This document shows positions 1 through 6,619 of a DNA stretch of 11,260 bases, one piece after another (position 1 is the first letter of the stretch; the number at the start of each line of letters is the position of its first letter). The translations under genes were made by a program, and so were the position numbers. The notes below the pieces were generated by a model. It was not told the DNA's origin and did no database searches. It worked only from the letters and a program-made list of their open reading frames with translations. Source of the stretch: Chitinophaga pinensis (GTDB taxonomy: Bacteria; Bacteroidota; Bacteroidia; Flavobacteriales_D; Crocinitomicaceae); the NCBI GenBank assembly GCA_945897765.1, contig CAMDGP010000048.1, forward strand, positions 1 to 11,260, read 5' to 3'.

Positions 1-1657
1 TTTCAAACGCGAAGGAGAAGATCCAACGCGTATGTTTGCTGGCGAAGGTGGTCCGGAAAGAACCAACAAACGTTTCCATTACGTGAGTTTAGGAATGCCT
101 GCAAAACGACTTTCAACTGCTTTTGACTCGGTGACTTTATACGGAAATGACCCAGCGATTCGTCCTGATATTTATGGTAAAATTGGAAATTCTGGTGTTT
201 CGATTTGCTGTTTAGACGATGCTAAAAAATTATATTCTGGTTTCGATTTGAGTCATCCAGCGACTTCCGTTTCAATGACTATCAATGGACCAGCACCAAT
301 GTTGTTAGGATTCTTTATGAATGCAGCAATCGACCAAAATTGTGAAAAATACATCAAAGCGAACGGTTTAGAAACTGAAGTGGAAGCTAAAATTGCTGCG
401 ATTTACAAACAGAAAGGAACAAAGCGTCCAAGTTACCAAGGTGAATTACCTGAAGGAAATGACGGTTTAGGTTTGATGTTGTTAGGTGTTACAGGTGACC
501 AAGTTTTACCAGCTGACGTTTATGCCCAAATCAAGGCAGACACCTTAAAACAAGTGCGTGGAACCGTACAAGCAGATATTTTGAAAGAAGACCAAGCTCA
601 GAATACCTGTATTTTCTCAACTGAATTTGCTTTGAGATTAATGGGTGATGTGCAACAATATTTCATTAATAATGGAGTGCGTAACTTCTATTCGGTTTCA
701 ATTTCTGGTTACCACATTGCAGAAGCAGGTGCGAATCCGATTACACAGTTGGCATTCACTTTGGCAAATGGTTTCACTTACGTGGAGTATTACTTAAGCC
801 GTGGAATGGACATCAATGATTTTGGTCCGAATTTATCGTTCTTTTTCTCCAACGGAATCGATCCTGAATACGCTGTGATTGGTCGTGTAGCGAGAAGAAT
901 TTGGGCGAAAGCGTTGGCTAAAAAATACGGAGCAAATCCAAGAGCGCAAATGTTGAAATACCATATTCAAACTTCAGGTCGTTCGTTACATGCACAAGAA
1001 ATTGACTTCAACGATATTCGTACCACTTTACAAGCTTTGTATGCGATTTATGATAACTGTAACTCTTTGCATACCAACGCTTACGATGAGGCGATTACGA
1101 CACCAACAGAAGAATCAGTGCGTCGTGCAATGGCTATTCAGTTGATTATCAATCGTGAATTAGGTTTGGCGAAAAACGAAAATCCACTACAAGGTTCATT
1201 TATCATCGATGATTTAACGGATTTAGTGGAAGAAGCTGTATTGTCAGAATTTGATAGAATCACGGAAAGAGGTGGCGTTTTAGGTGCGATGGAAACGATG
1301 TATCAACGTTCAAAAATTCAAGAAGAATCGTTGTATTACGAGACCTTGAAACATACTGGTGAATTTCCAATTATTGGTGTGAATACCTTCTTAAGTTCAA
1401 AAGGCTCTCCAACTATGTTACCAAAAGAAGTGATTCGCGCAACGGAGGAGGAAAAGCAATATCAAATCGAGATGTTAAACGAATTGCAAAATGGAAATAT
1501 TGAATTGTCAAAAACTGGTATCGAAAAAGTTCAAGATGCTGCAGTCAATAATCGCAATATGTTTGAAGAATTGATGGAGACCTGTAAATATGCTTCGTTG
1601 GGTCAAATTACGAATGCGCTTTTTGAAGTTGGTGGACAGTATCGACGCAATATGTAA
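1..1657 (+). CDS. icmF: Fused isobutyryl-CoA mutase (IcmF-type), C-terminal part
   Basis: Partial gene, cut at its 5' end. The frame is open from base 2, ten codons before the first ATG at 32, so that ATG is internal. The 551 visible residues are the substrate-binding barrel of a methylmalonyl-CoA mutase family enzyme. IcmF proteins are about 1,100 residues, with an N-terminal B12 domain and a GTPase chaperone domain that here would lie upstream of the window. The segment DPTRMFAGEGGPERTN opens the visible part, and SISGYHIAEAGANP and IQTSGRSLHAQEI follow. No B12 domain follows the barrel, as expected for IcmF and unlike MutB. The residue aligned with the MutB substrate tyrosine is Phe (codon 35-37), and the one aligned with its arginine is Gln (codon 599-601). 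This pair is known from isobutyryl-CoA mutases. Expected reaction: adenosylcobalamin-dependent interconversion of isobutyryl-CoA and butyryl-CoA in the cytoplasm. It ends convergent to an ABC importer operon. Family assignment is firm; the exact substrate is inferred. Confidence 0.92.
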   Translation, partial: FKREGEDPTRMFAGEGGPERTNKRFHYVSLGMPAKRLSTAFDSVTLYGNDPAIRPDIYGKIGNSGVSICCLDDAKKLYSGFDLSHPATSVSMTINGPAPMLLGFFMNAAIDQNCEKYIKANGLETEVEAKIAAIYKQKGTKRPSYQGELPEGNDGLGLMLLGVTGDQVLPADVYAQIKADTLKQVRGTVQADILKEDQAQNTCIFSTEFALRLMGDVQQYFINNGVRNFYSVSISGYHIAEAGANPITQLAFTLANGFTYVEYYLSRGMDINDFGPNLSFFFSNGIDPEYAVIGRVARRIWAKALAKKYGANPRAQMLKYHIQTSGRSLHAQEIDFNDIRTTLQALYAIYDNCNSLHTNAYDEAITTPTEESVRRAMAIQLIINRELGLAKNENPLQGSFIIDDLTDLVEEAVLSEFDRITERGGVLGAMETMYQRSKIQEESLYYETLKHTGEFPIIGVNTFLSSKGSPTMLPKEVIRATEEEKQYQIEMLNELQNGNIELSKTGIEKVQDAAVNNRNMFEELMETCKYASLGQITNALFEVGGQYRRNM

Positions 1658-1699
1658 GCAATTGAAAATTTAGAATGTAAAATTTATAATTGGGAAGTA

Positions 1700-1779
1700 A
1701 CTAACTGAAAACTGAAAGTTAGTAGAAAGATCAAAGATCTATTTATAATTGCTGATTGAGCCTCTCGAAATCAGCAATT
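1700..1779. terminator. Three consecutive hairpins in a convergent spacer, possible two-way terminator
   Basis: The spacer between the mutase and ATPase genes holds three inverted repeats. The first has 7-bp arms at 1700-1706 and 1717-1723. The second has 5-bp arms at 1728-1732 and 1736-1740 with a 3-base loop. The third, strongest one has perfect 11-bp arms (aattgctgatt) at 1747-1757 and 1769-1779 with an 11-base loop. The position between two converging genes suggests transcription termination from both sides. However, neither strand has a T-run directly after the big stem, so this is not a textbook intrinsic terminator. The first hairpin shares the core ACTGAAAGTT with the repeat region upstream of panB, so part of this spacer may be repeat debris. 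Confidence 0.45.
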
Positions 1780-1831
1780 CAACTGAAAAGACAATTCCGC
1801 TTTTGTTATTTGGGTTTTTGTATTGAGAACT

Positions 1832-2536
1832 TTATCCTTTTTCCTCCAGTAAGCTAATCAATTCAAGTTTAGTGAAACCTTTTGCTTTTTCTAAGGTTTT
1901 GTTTTTCAGGGCTATAAATTCTATTTTGTTCTCAATGCATAAATCTAAATCGTGGGTGGAAAAAATGATGCATTTCTGTTTCTCTTTAGCAATATGTAGT
2001 AATTTATCCATCAATAATTGCTTGTTGGCATAATCTAAAAATGCGGTTGGTTCATCAAGTAATAAAATGGGCGTTTGTTGAACCAAAGCCCGAGCGATCG
2101 CACATAATTGACGTTCGCCATCACTTAAATTAATTGTATCTTTTTCTAAAAACTGAGTCAAACCCATTTCTTCCGCAACTTCATGAACGATTGCCCAATC
2201 TTTCGTACTCAAACGTCCTAAAGCATTCGTGTAAGGCGCTCGTCCCAAGGCTAAATAATTTTCTACAGAAAGAAAAGAAACGCCATCAAACTTACTTTCG
2301 ACAAATGAAATAATGCGTGACAATTCATCAGCTTTAACTTCTTTAGATGAACGAAAATCAATTTCTAAATTTCCTCCTAGCAAGCTGGTTTGTCCTGTTA
2401 TCGTTTTTAAAAATGTCGATTTTCCACTTCCATTTCTTCCAACCAAAGCATAAATTGCACTCGATTCTAACTCCAAATTATCAATTGAAATCAAGGAATG
2501 TTTGTAACCAATTTGTATTTGTTGGAATCGTATCAT
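1832..2536 (-). CDS. ABC transporter ATP-binding protein, BtuD/FecE family
   Basis: Cytoplasmic ATPase (234 residues) of an importer for cobalamin, haem or iron chelates; it powers the permease encoded just upstream. Visible motifs are Walker A GRNGSGKST (residues 33-41), the LGRAPYTN segment typical of this family (98-105), the signature LSDGERQ (137-143), Walker B ILLLDEPT (157-164), the D-loop FLD (166-168) and the switch histidine in STHD (H195). The position of the usual Q-loop glutamine reads FVES, so Gln appears to be replaced. My recollection is that related Bacteroidota ATPases also lack it. The length is slightly short for the family but complete. The ATG at 2536 overlaps the permease stop as ATGA, implying translational coupling. 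It is the last gene of the operon. Function as an importer ATPase is sure; the substrate is not readable from this subunit. Confidence 0.93.
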   Translation of the reverse strand: MIRFQQIQIGYKHSLISIDNLELESSAIYALVGRNGSGKSTFLKTITGQTSLLGGNLEIDFRSSKEVKADELSRIISFVESKFDGVSFLSVENYLALGRAPYTNALGRLSTKDWAIVHEVAEEMGLTQFLEKDTINLSDGERQLCAIARALVQQTPILLLDEPTAFLDYANKQLLMDKLLHIAKEKQKCIIFSTHDLDLCIENKIEFIALKNKTLEKAKGFTKLELISLLEEKG

Positions 2537-3531
2537 TTTGTTCGACGAATTAATACAATTATCACGAAAGGCGCACCAATTAATGATGTTAGAACATTTA
2601 TCGGTAGTTGTACAGAACTTTCCAAATATTGAATGAATGTATCACAAGCAACTAGAAAAGTGCTTCCAATAATCAAATTTCCAAGGATTAATTGTGAATG
2701 ATTTTGTGTTTTTAGTAAAATACGTGTGATGTTTGGAACAGCTAATCCCACAAAAGCAATTGGACCACAAAAAGCTGTAATTAAACCTGTCAGCAAAGCA
2801 GTTATGACCAAAATCACTATCCTTGTTTGTTGAATTTTTATCCCCAACAAAGAAGCAGCATTTTCGCCAATTACTAGTAAATTTAAAGGTTTTACGATTA
2901 AGGCACTTAATACTATTCCGATTAAGAAAAAGAATAGAATCAAAGGAATTTGTTCCAATAACACATTTTGCAACGAACCCATCGACCACAGCGTGAAGCT
3001 TTTGAGTTGTTCTGCCTTTGAACTCACTTCTAAAAAAGAAACAATCGCTGAGGTGAAACTTCCAAACATCAAACCGACCAAAAGTAAGGAAACTTGTGAT
3101 TTCAGAAAACTTGTCACAGACATCATCAGCATTCCTGCTGCAAAAGCACCTATTAATGCTGCACTAATCAAACCTAAATTTGTTCCAAAAAATTGAATTC
3201 CCGTTAATAGACTAATTGCCACCATTAGACTTGCACCTGAATTTACTCCCAATACGTATGGCCCAGCAAGTGGATTGTTGAAAAGCGTTTGCATTAACAT
3301 TCCAGCTAATGAAAGACCTGCGCCAGCAACACAAGCCATGATTAAACGTGGAAATCGAAATTCGTGTGCTAATAATTGAGCGGTGTTTTGCGCATCATAA
3401 CTAAAAATGGAATTTTTCAAATCGCTAAAATTTATCTGAATTTCACCAATGCTTAAATGAAAATAGGCCATTAATGGAAAAATAACCATTGATCCAATTA
3501 AAAACCAATTCAGTCGTTTTGTGTTTTTCAT
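2533..3531 (-). CDS. ABC transporter permease, FecCD/BtuC family
   Basis: Inner-membrane permease (332 residues) of a type II ABC importer. Hydrophobic segments run through the whole chain, consistent with about nine or ten helices. Family landmarks are RFPRLIMACVAGAGLSLAG (59-77), QTLFNNPLAGPYVLGVNSGA (81-100), LWSMGSL (181-187), GENAASLLGI (222-231), GPIAFVGLAVPNITR (256-270) and a C-terminal LPINVLTSLIGAPF (309-322). In many BtuC/FecD proteins the 256-270 motif has His where this one has Asn (VPH to VPN). The start ATG overlaps the stop of the binding-protein gene by 4 bases, and its own stop overlaps the ATPase start by 4 bases, so the three subunits are translationally coupled. Members transport cobalamin, haem or ferric siderophores; the nearby B12-dependent mutase makes cobalamin plausible but this is inference. 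Confidence 0.93.
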   Translation of the reverse strand: MKNTKRLNWFLIGSMVIFPLMAYFHLSIGEIQINFSDLKNSIFSYDAQNTAQLLAHEFRFPRLIMACVAGAGLSLAGMLMQTLFNNPLAGPYVLGVNSGASLMVAISLLTGIQFFGTNLGLISAALIGAFAAGMLMMSVTSFLKSQVSLLLVGLMFGSFTSAIVSFLEVSSKAEQLKSFTLWSMGSLQNVLLEQIPLILFFFLIGIVLSALIVKPLNLLVIGENAASLLGIKIQQTRIVILVITALLTGLITAFCGPIAFVGLAVPNITRILLKTQNHSQLILGNLIIGSTFLVACDTFIQYLESSVQLPINVLTSLIGAPFVIIVLIRRTK

Positions 3532-4641
3532 TCCACTGACTTATAAAAATACAAGTTTTCGTTCGTTGCCGTATTCGCTTTGATTTCATGTAAATCATGT
3601 AAAAACCAATGCGGTTGAATCGTACTATTTTCCCAGAAATTATTCATGTTTGCAGAATAGCAATAGATTTTTCCTTTTTGAAAAACAGTTAAAAATGTCG
3701 CTTTCGGATTACTTAAGAGAATTTCTTTTTTGCTTTTAAAACCAGGATTTAACCAAATCGTTGCTTTTTCAGCATCTTTAATAACCTGTTCCATCGGCAA
3801 AGCTAGACTTCCAGTTCCTTTGGTATTCGAGTATAGATAGTTAATTCCAGCATCTTTCAACAAAATTGCTTGGTAACTTTCACCAGCTGGCGCATACCAA
3901 TAGTCGCCCATTTGATTTCCAAGAAGAAAAATTTCGTTGTTTTTGATTTTTTTTCCTTCAATAATTCCTAGAGAATATAAGGTGTTTAGTCGAGCGATTC
4001 TTTCTTTTGCTTGTTTTTGTTTATCGGTCAAATAACCAAAAAGCAACAACCAGTCTGCTTTTCCAAGTGGGGTAGTTTCGCGCCAGTCGTAATTAGGGAT
4101 GCTAATAATTCCCAGTTTGTCTAACTTTTTTTGCTGTGAAAATTCTCCGCTAAAAGCACTGTAAATCATTACTTTAGTTTTCGATTGAAGCAATTTATCG
4201 ATGGAAATTTGTCCTTCGTCGCCAAGAGAAATAATTTGCCCTGATTTAATACCACTTTTTACCTCCCTTTGGTAAACATACTTTACATTTGAGATGGCTG
4301 CAATCGTATTTATGGCATTGAGTTCATTTAACATTCCGATGTGCGTCGAAGATAAAACCGCCATTTTTGAAATAGGTAAATTGATTTTTTTTTTCTGAAT
4401 TTAGTTCATTCTGTTTGGAATTCAACTTACCTTCAAATACAAAAACTTGCTTGGAATTATCGGGATTCGTGATTTTAATAGTGACGATTTGTCCGTTGTC
4501 ATAAATCTTCAACCATCGACTGTGTTTGCATAAGTTTTGTGAAGTGTTTTTAGACGTAACTTTTTTGTTATCTGTTGTATTACATGAAAATAACACCAAA
4601 AAAAATAGACTACATAAAATTGAAAATCGATGAAAATTCAT
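3528..4641 (-). CDS. Lipoprotein substrate-binding protein of BtuF/FecB-type ABC importer, frameshifted
   Basis: Periplasmic substrate-binding subunit for the permease and ATPase that follow. As written it is two overlapping frames. Frame one starts at ATG 4641 with a lipoprotein signal peptide (hydrophobic stretch, lipobox LFSC, Cys20) and a segment IYDNGQIVTIKITNPDNSKQ, then runs out of frame to a stop at 4324. Frame two continues the fold as INLPISKMAVLSSTHIGML, then GDYWYAPAGESYQ, and stops at 3528. The two meet at ten A residues (T-run at 4385-4394 on the plus strand). Removing one A joins them as NSEKK-INLPISK into one protein of 370 residues, a normal length, with the junction after residue 83. 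The error may be in sequencing, a real mutation, phase variation or a site of polymerase slippage. The gene lies 9 bases after panB and overlaps the permease by 4 bases. The TTG at 4647 is a less likely start. Family is sure, substrate unknown. Confidence 0.85.
4385..4394 (-). other. A10 homopolymer at the frameshift site
   Basis: Ten consecutive A residues on the coding strand (T on plus) mark the point where the reading frame of the binding-protein gene changes. Upstream, the run is read gaa-aaa-aaa-aat; downstream homology requires aaa-atc-aat. A run of nine (or twelve) would restore a single frame. Runs of this length are known sites of sequencing error, replication slippage and transcriptional slippage. 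Confidence 0.85.
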
Positions 4642-4650
4642 AAACAATTT

Positions 4651-5466
4651 TTAATATTGCTCAGATTCATTAGGGAAATCTCCTGATCGAACGTCGCTAA
4701 TATACTCTTGAAATGAACGCATCATTTGCTCGTGTAAATTATTGTATTTACGCAAAAAACGCGGACTAAATTCGTTATTGATTCCCAACATATCGTGAAC
4801 GACCAGCACTTGACCATCAACTCCATTTCCAGCGCCTATTCCGATGATTGGAATTGAAACCATTTTAGCTACTTTCGTTGCCAATGTTGCTGGAATTTTT
4901 TCTAAAACGATAGCGAAACAACCTGCTTCTTCCAACGCTTTTGCATCTTCAATCAAGCGATTAGCTTCTTCTTCTTCTTTCGCTCGAACGACGTAAGTTC
5001 CAAATTTATAAATCGACTGTGGCGTTAAACCTAAATGTCCCATTACAGGAATTCCAGCTGTTAAAATACGCTTGATAGATTCCAAAATTTCTTGTCCACC
5101 TTCCATTTTTACAGCGTGTCCACCTGATTCTTTCATAATTCGAATAGAACTTGAAAGTGCTTCTTTTGAATTTCCTTGGTAAGAACCAAAAGGTAAATCG
5201 ACCACAACCAATGCTCTATCAACCGCCCTTACAACAGAAGAAGCGTGGTAAATCATTTGGTCTAGAGTGATAGGTAAAGTTGTTTCGTGTCCCGCCATAA
5301 CGTTAGAAGCCGAATCGCCAACAAGGATGATATCCATTCCTGCTTCGTCAATAATTCTTGCGATAGAAAAATCATAACCAGTTAGCATAGATATTTTTAC
5401 ACCTGCATTTTTCATTTCTTGCAAAGTGTGAGTAGTAACTTTTTTTACGTTTTTATGGACAGACAT
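4651..5466 (-). CDS. panB: 3-methyl-2-oxobutanoate hydroxymethyltransferase
   Basis: Ketopantoate hydroxymethyltransferase transfers a hydroxymethyl group from 5,10-methylene-tetrahydrofolate to 2-ketoisovalerate, the first committed step of pantothenate and CoA synthesis, in the cytoplasm. The 271 residues form a full-length TIM barrel, close to the usual 260-280. Recognisable parts are the start region with TGYDFSIARIIDEAGMD (29-45), metal ligand candidates D51 in LVGDS and D90 in VVDLPFGSY, K120 and E122 in VKMEGG, MGHLGLTPQS (142-151), the likely catalytic base E189 in VLEKIPA, and GIGAGNGVDGQVLVVHD (209-225). It is the first gene of the run panB, binding protein, permease, ATPase, with only 9 bases to the next likely start codon. 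Its grouping with a chelate-type ABC importer is not an obvious functional match. The upstream region carries repeats, but I could not find a good -7 box. Confidence 0.96.
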   Translation of the reverse strand: MSVHKNVKKVTTHTLQEMKNAGVKISMLTGYDFSIARIIDEAGMDIILVGDSASNVMAGHETTLPITLDQMIYHASSVVRAVDRALVVVDLPFGSYQGNSKEALSSSIRIMKESGGHAVKMEGGQEILESIKRILTAGIPVMGHLGLTPQSIYKFGTYVVRAKEEEEANRLIEDAKALEEAGCFAIVLEKIPATLATKVAKMVSIPIIGIGAGNGVDGQVLVVHDMLGINNEFSPRFLRKYNNLHEQMMRSFQEYISDVRSGDFPNESEQY

Positions 5467-5471
5467 TTGAA

Positions 5472-5548
5472 CTGAAAGTTGAGAACTTAAAGTTAATAGA
5501 GAAAAGTTAAGAGTTAAAAGTGAAGAGTGCAGTCTCGTTAACTTTCAG
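5472..5548. repeat. Decayed AAGTTA-type tandem repeats bounded by an inverted repeat
   Basis: Just upstream of panB the sequence contains several imperfect copies of a unit like AAAGTTAA or GAGTTAAAAG (around 5489-5520). The block is bounded by a perfect 9-bp inverted repeat, ctgaaagtt at 5472-5480 and aactttcag at 5540-5548. A further imperfect pairing of GAGA (5481-5484) with TCTC (5533-5536) extends the arms. I recall repeats of this look in intergenic regions of other Flavobacteriia, but the function is unknown. A related core, ACTGAAAGTTAG, occurs at 1711-1722 in the other gene-free spacer of this half of the window. Confidence 0.5.
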
Positions 5549-5565
5549 ATGAACAATGAGTTCAC

Positions 5566-5610
5566 AACACAATTACAATTAACTTTTTACTAACTACTTT
5601 TAGTTGTGTT
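5566..5610. repeat. Inverted repeat in the panB / hypothetical gene divergent region
   Basis: Arms aacacaatta (5566-5575) and tagttgtgtt (5601-5610) pair over 10 positions with one T-G wobble; a second small stem (5592-5596 with 5601-5605) overlaps the right arm. It lies between divergent genes, 99 bases from the panB start and 138 bases from the start of the hypothetical gene. It could be an operator, an untranslated-leader hairpin or repeat debris. The rest of the divergent spacer (5611-5748) is AT-rich with nothing else I can name. Confidence 0.35.
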
Positions 5611-5748
5611 AAAATGTAAAAGTAGAAAATATTGAGTTTATAATCTTCAAATGATTTTTTAAATTCCTACTTATTGTTAGAAAAATCAAATCCTAATCCG
5701 TTTTTGTGATTGAATTATGGTTTATTTTGCTTTTGAAAAATAGAATCA

Positions 5749-6378
5749 ATGAAAATAGAAACAGAATTTAAAGAGGCTATTCTTGCTATGCCTGAAAAAG
5801 AAAAGGATAAATTATTATTTCGACTGATTAAAAAAGATAAGGTTTTGGTGAATCAACTCTATTTTCAATTGTTAGAAACGAAATCGGTGGAAGCTTTTAG
5901 GTCCGAATTAGAGGAAAGATTTCAAAAAATTGTCGCAGCTGTTAAAACCCGATTTTATTCTTCTGATATTTACTTACAAGAAGTTAAAGAAATGAGTGGA
6001 ATGGTAAATGAGCTTGTTTCAACCACGAAAGACAAATACAGCGAGCCATACTTAAATCTAAAAATGTTGATTCTTTCCTTGTCAAACTTAAAGGAAGAAT
6101 TAAACCGCGAAATGCCGAATAGATCGTATGCTTTTAATATATATGTGATTGCGAGAAGTTTTAAAATCTTGACACAAGTCAAAGCAATGCATGAAGATTT
6201 GCAATACGATTTCAAGGAAGATATCGAAACCTTAGGAGAGCTAATTGGATCGTTTCCAAGCATCATGAAACTTTGTATTTACAACGGTTTGGATGTGAAT
6301 TGGTTAATTAATTTTGAAATTCCAGAAGATATAGTTGCAATTCAGAAAGATTTAAGAGCAAGAGGATATTTGAAGTAA
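5749..6378 (+). CDS. Hypothetical cytoplasmic protein, alpha-helical and charged
   Basis: A 209-residue protein that I recognise only as resembling conserved hypothetical proteins of Bacteroidota; I cannot give it a function. It has no signal peptide and no membrane segment. It is rich in Lys and Glu and looks almost entirely helical. The N-terminal stretch with FKEAILAMPEKEKDKLLFRL (7-26) is amphipathic, and 47-90 could form a coiled coil or helical bundle. A middle part with LILSLSNLKEELNREMPNRS (107-126) is followed by a C-terminal part containing IYNGLDVNWLINFEIPED (177-194). No catalytic motif or metal-binding cluster is visible. It stands alone, divergent from panB and convergent with the T9SS protein gene. 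The ATG at 5749 is chosen because it is the first in frame and gives a sensible N terminus. That the reading frame is a real gene is supported by its length and the protein-like composition. Confidence 0.75.
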   Translation: MKIETEFKEAILAMPEKEKDKLLFRLIKKDKVLVNQLYFQLLETKSVEAFRSELEERFQKIVAAVKTRFYSSDIYLQEVKEMSGMVNELVSTTKDKYSEPYLNLKMLILSLSNLKEELNREMPNRSYAFNIYVIARSFKILTQVKAMHEDLQYDFKEDIETLGELIGSFPSIMKLCIYNGLDVNWLINFEIPEDIVAIQKDLRARGYLK

Positions 6379-6389
6379 ATAGAGGGTAT

Positions 6390-6418
6390 GGGTTGTTTTT
6401 TTTATCAATTAACAACTC
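6390..6418 (+). terminator. Weak hairpin after the hypothetical gene
   Basis: Arms gggttgtt (6390-6397) and aacaactc (6411-6418) can form eight pairs in RNA, including one G-U, starting 12 bases after the stop codon. The T-run lies in the loop rather than after the stem, so it is a poor intrinsic terminator on the plus strand. It may simply be a structured 3' end. Confidence 0.3.
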
Positions 6419-6561
6419 AATCGTTTAAATTAATTCGACAGGATTTTAAAAGAATTTAGATACGTCTTCACTATTGGAAATGAAGTTTTTGTCAGTATTC
6501 CTAGTATTTCTTTTACTTAAAATTTTCAAATCAATAGTGTTTTAAAGTATATTGTTTTGTA

Positions 6562-6596
6562 CAAAAAAAAGGCAGAAACCAAAAATTCCTGCCTTT
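6562..6596 (-). terminator. Intrinsic terminator of the T9SS cargo gene
   Basis: On the minus strand a stem of AAAGGCAG (6596-6589) and CTGCCTTT (6575-6568) with a 13-base loop is followed directly by a run of T residues down to 6563. It lies 24 bases past the stop codon of the secreted-protein gene. This is a classical rho-independent terminator and indicates that the gene is transcribed as a single unit from the right. Confidence 0.85.
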
Positions 6597-6619
6597 CCCG
6601 TTTGATAAGAGAGAGTTAT

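Noticed and set aside
2347..2553. Plus-strand open frame across the ATPase 5' end
   Set aside because: Antisense to Walker A of the ATPase, Phe-rich from reverse-complemented Lys/Glu codons, no promoter.
2642..3196. Open frames on both strands inside the permease gene
   Set aside because: They overlap a clear FecCD permease in other frames, have odd composition and no recognisable motif.
3528..4364. A stand-alone gene starting at the ATG at 4362-4364 (MAVLSSTHIG)
   Set aside because: The protein would lack a signal peptide and start in the middle of the conserved fold; the frame upstream of this ATG (INLPISK) is homologous-looking and joins to the lipoprotein N terminus after one base is removed.
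4642..4647. TTG at 4647 as start of the binding protein
   Set aside because: The ATG two codons later at 4641 gives a normal lipoprotein signal peptide, and the TTG only adds two residues.
5703..5729. Promoter for the hypothetical gene: TTTG (5703-5706), 16-base spacer, TATTTTG (5723-5729)
   Set aside because: The downstream box misses the TAnnTTTG consensus by one base and the spacer is short; in such AT-rich sequence this is likely by chance.
4651..5748. Cobalamin riboswitch controlling the panB-importer operon
   Set aside because: I looked for a B12-box-like segment and compact multi-stem structure upstream of panB and of the binding protein and found only AT-rich repeats; the binding-protein gene has just 9 bases upstream.
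5970..6266. Minus-strand open frame inside the hypothetical gene
   Set aside because: Shadow of the plus-strand gene, with hydrophobic composition expected from antisense of charged helices.
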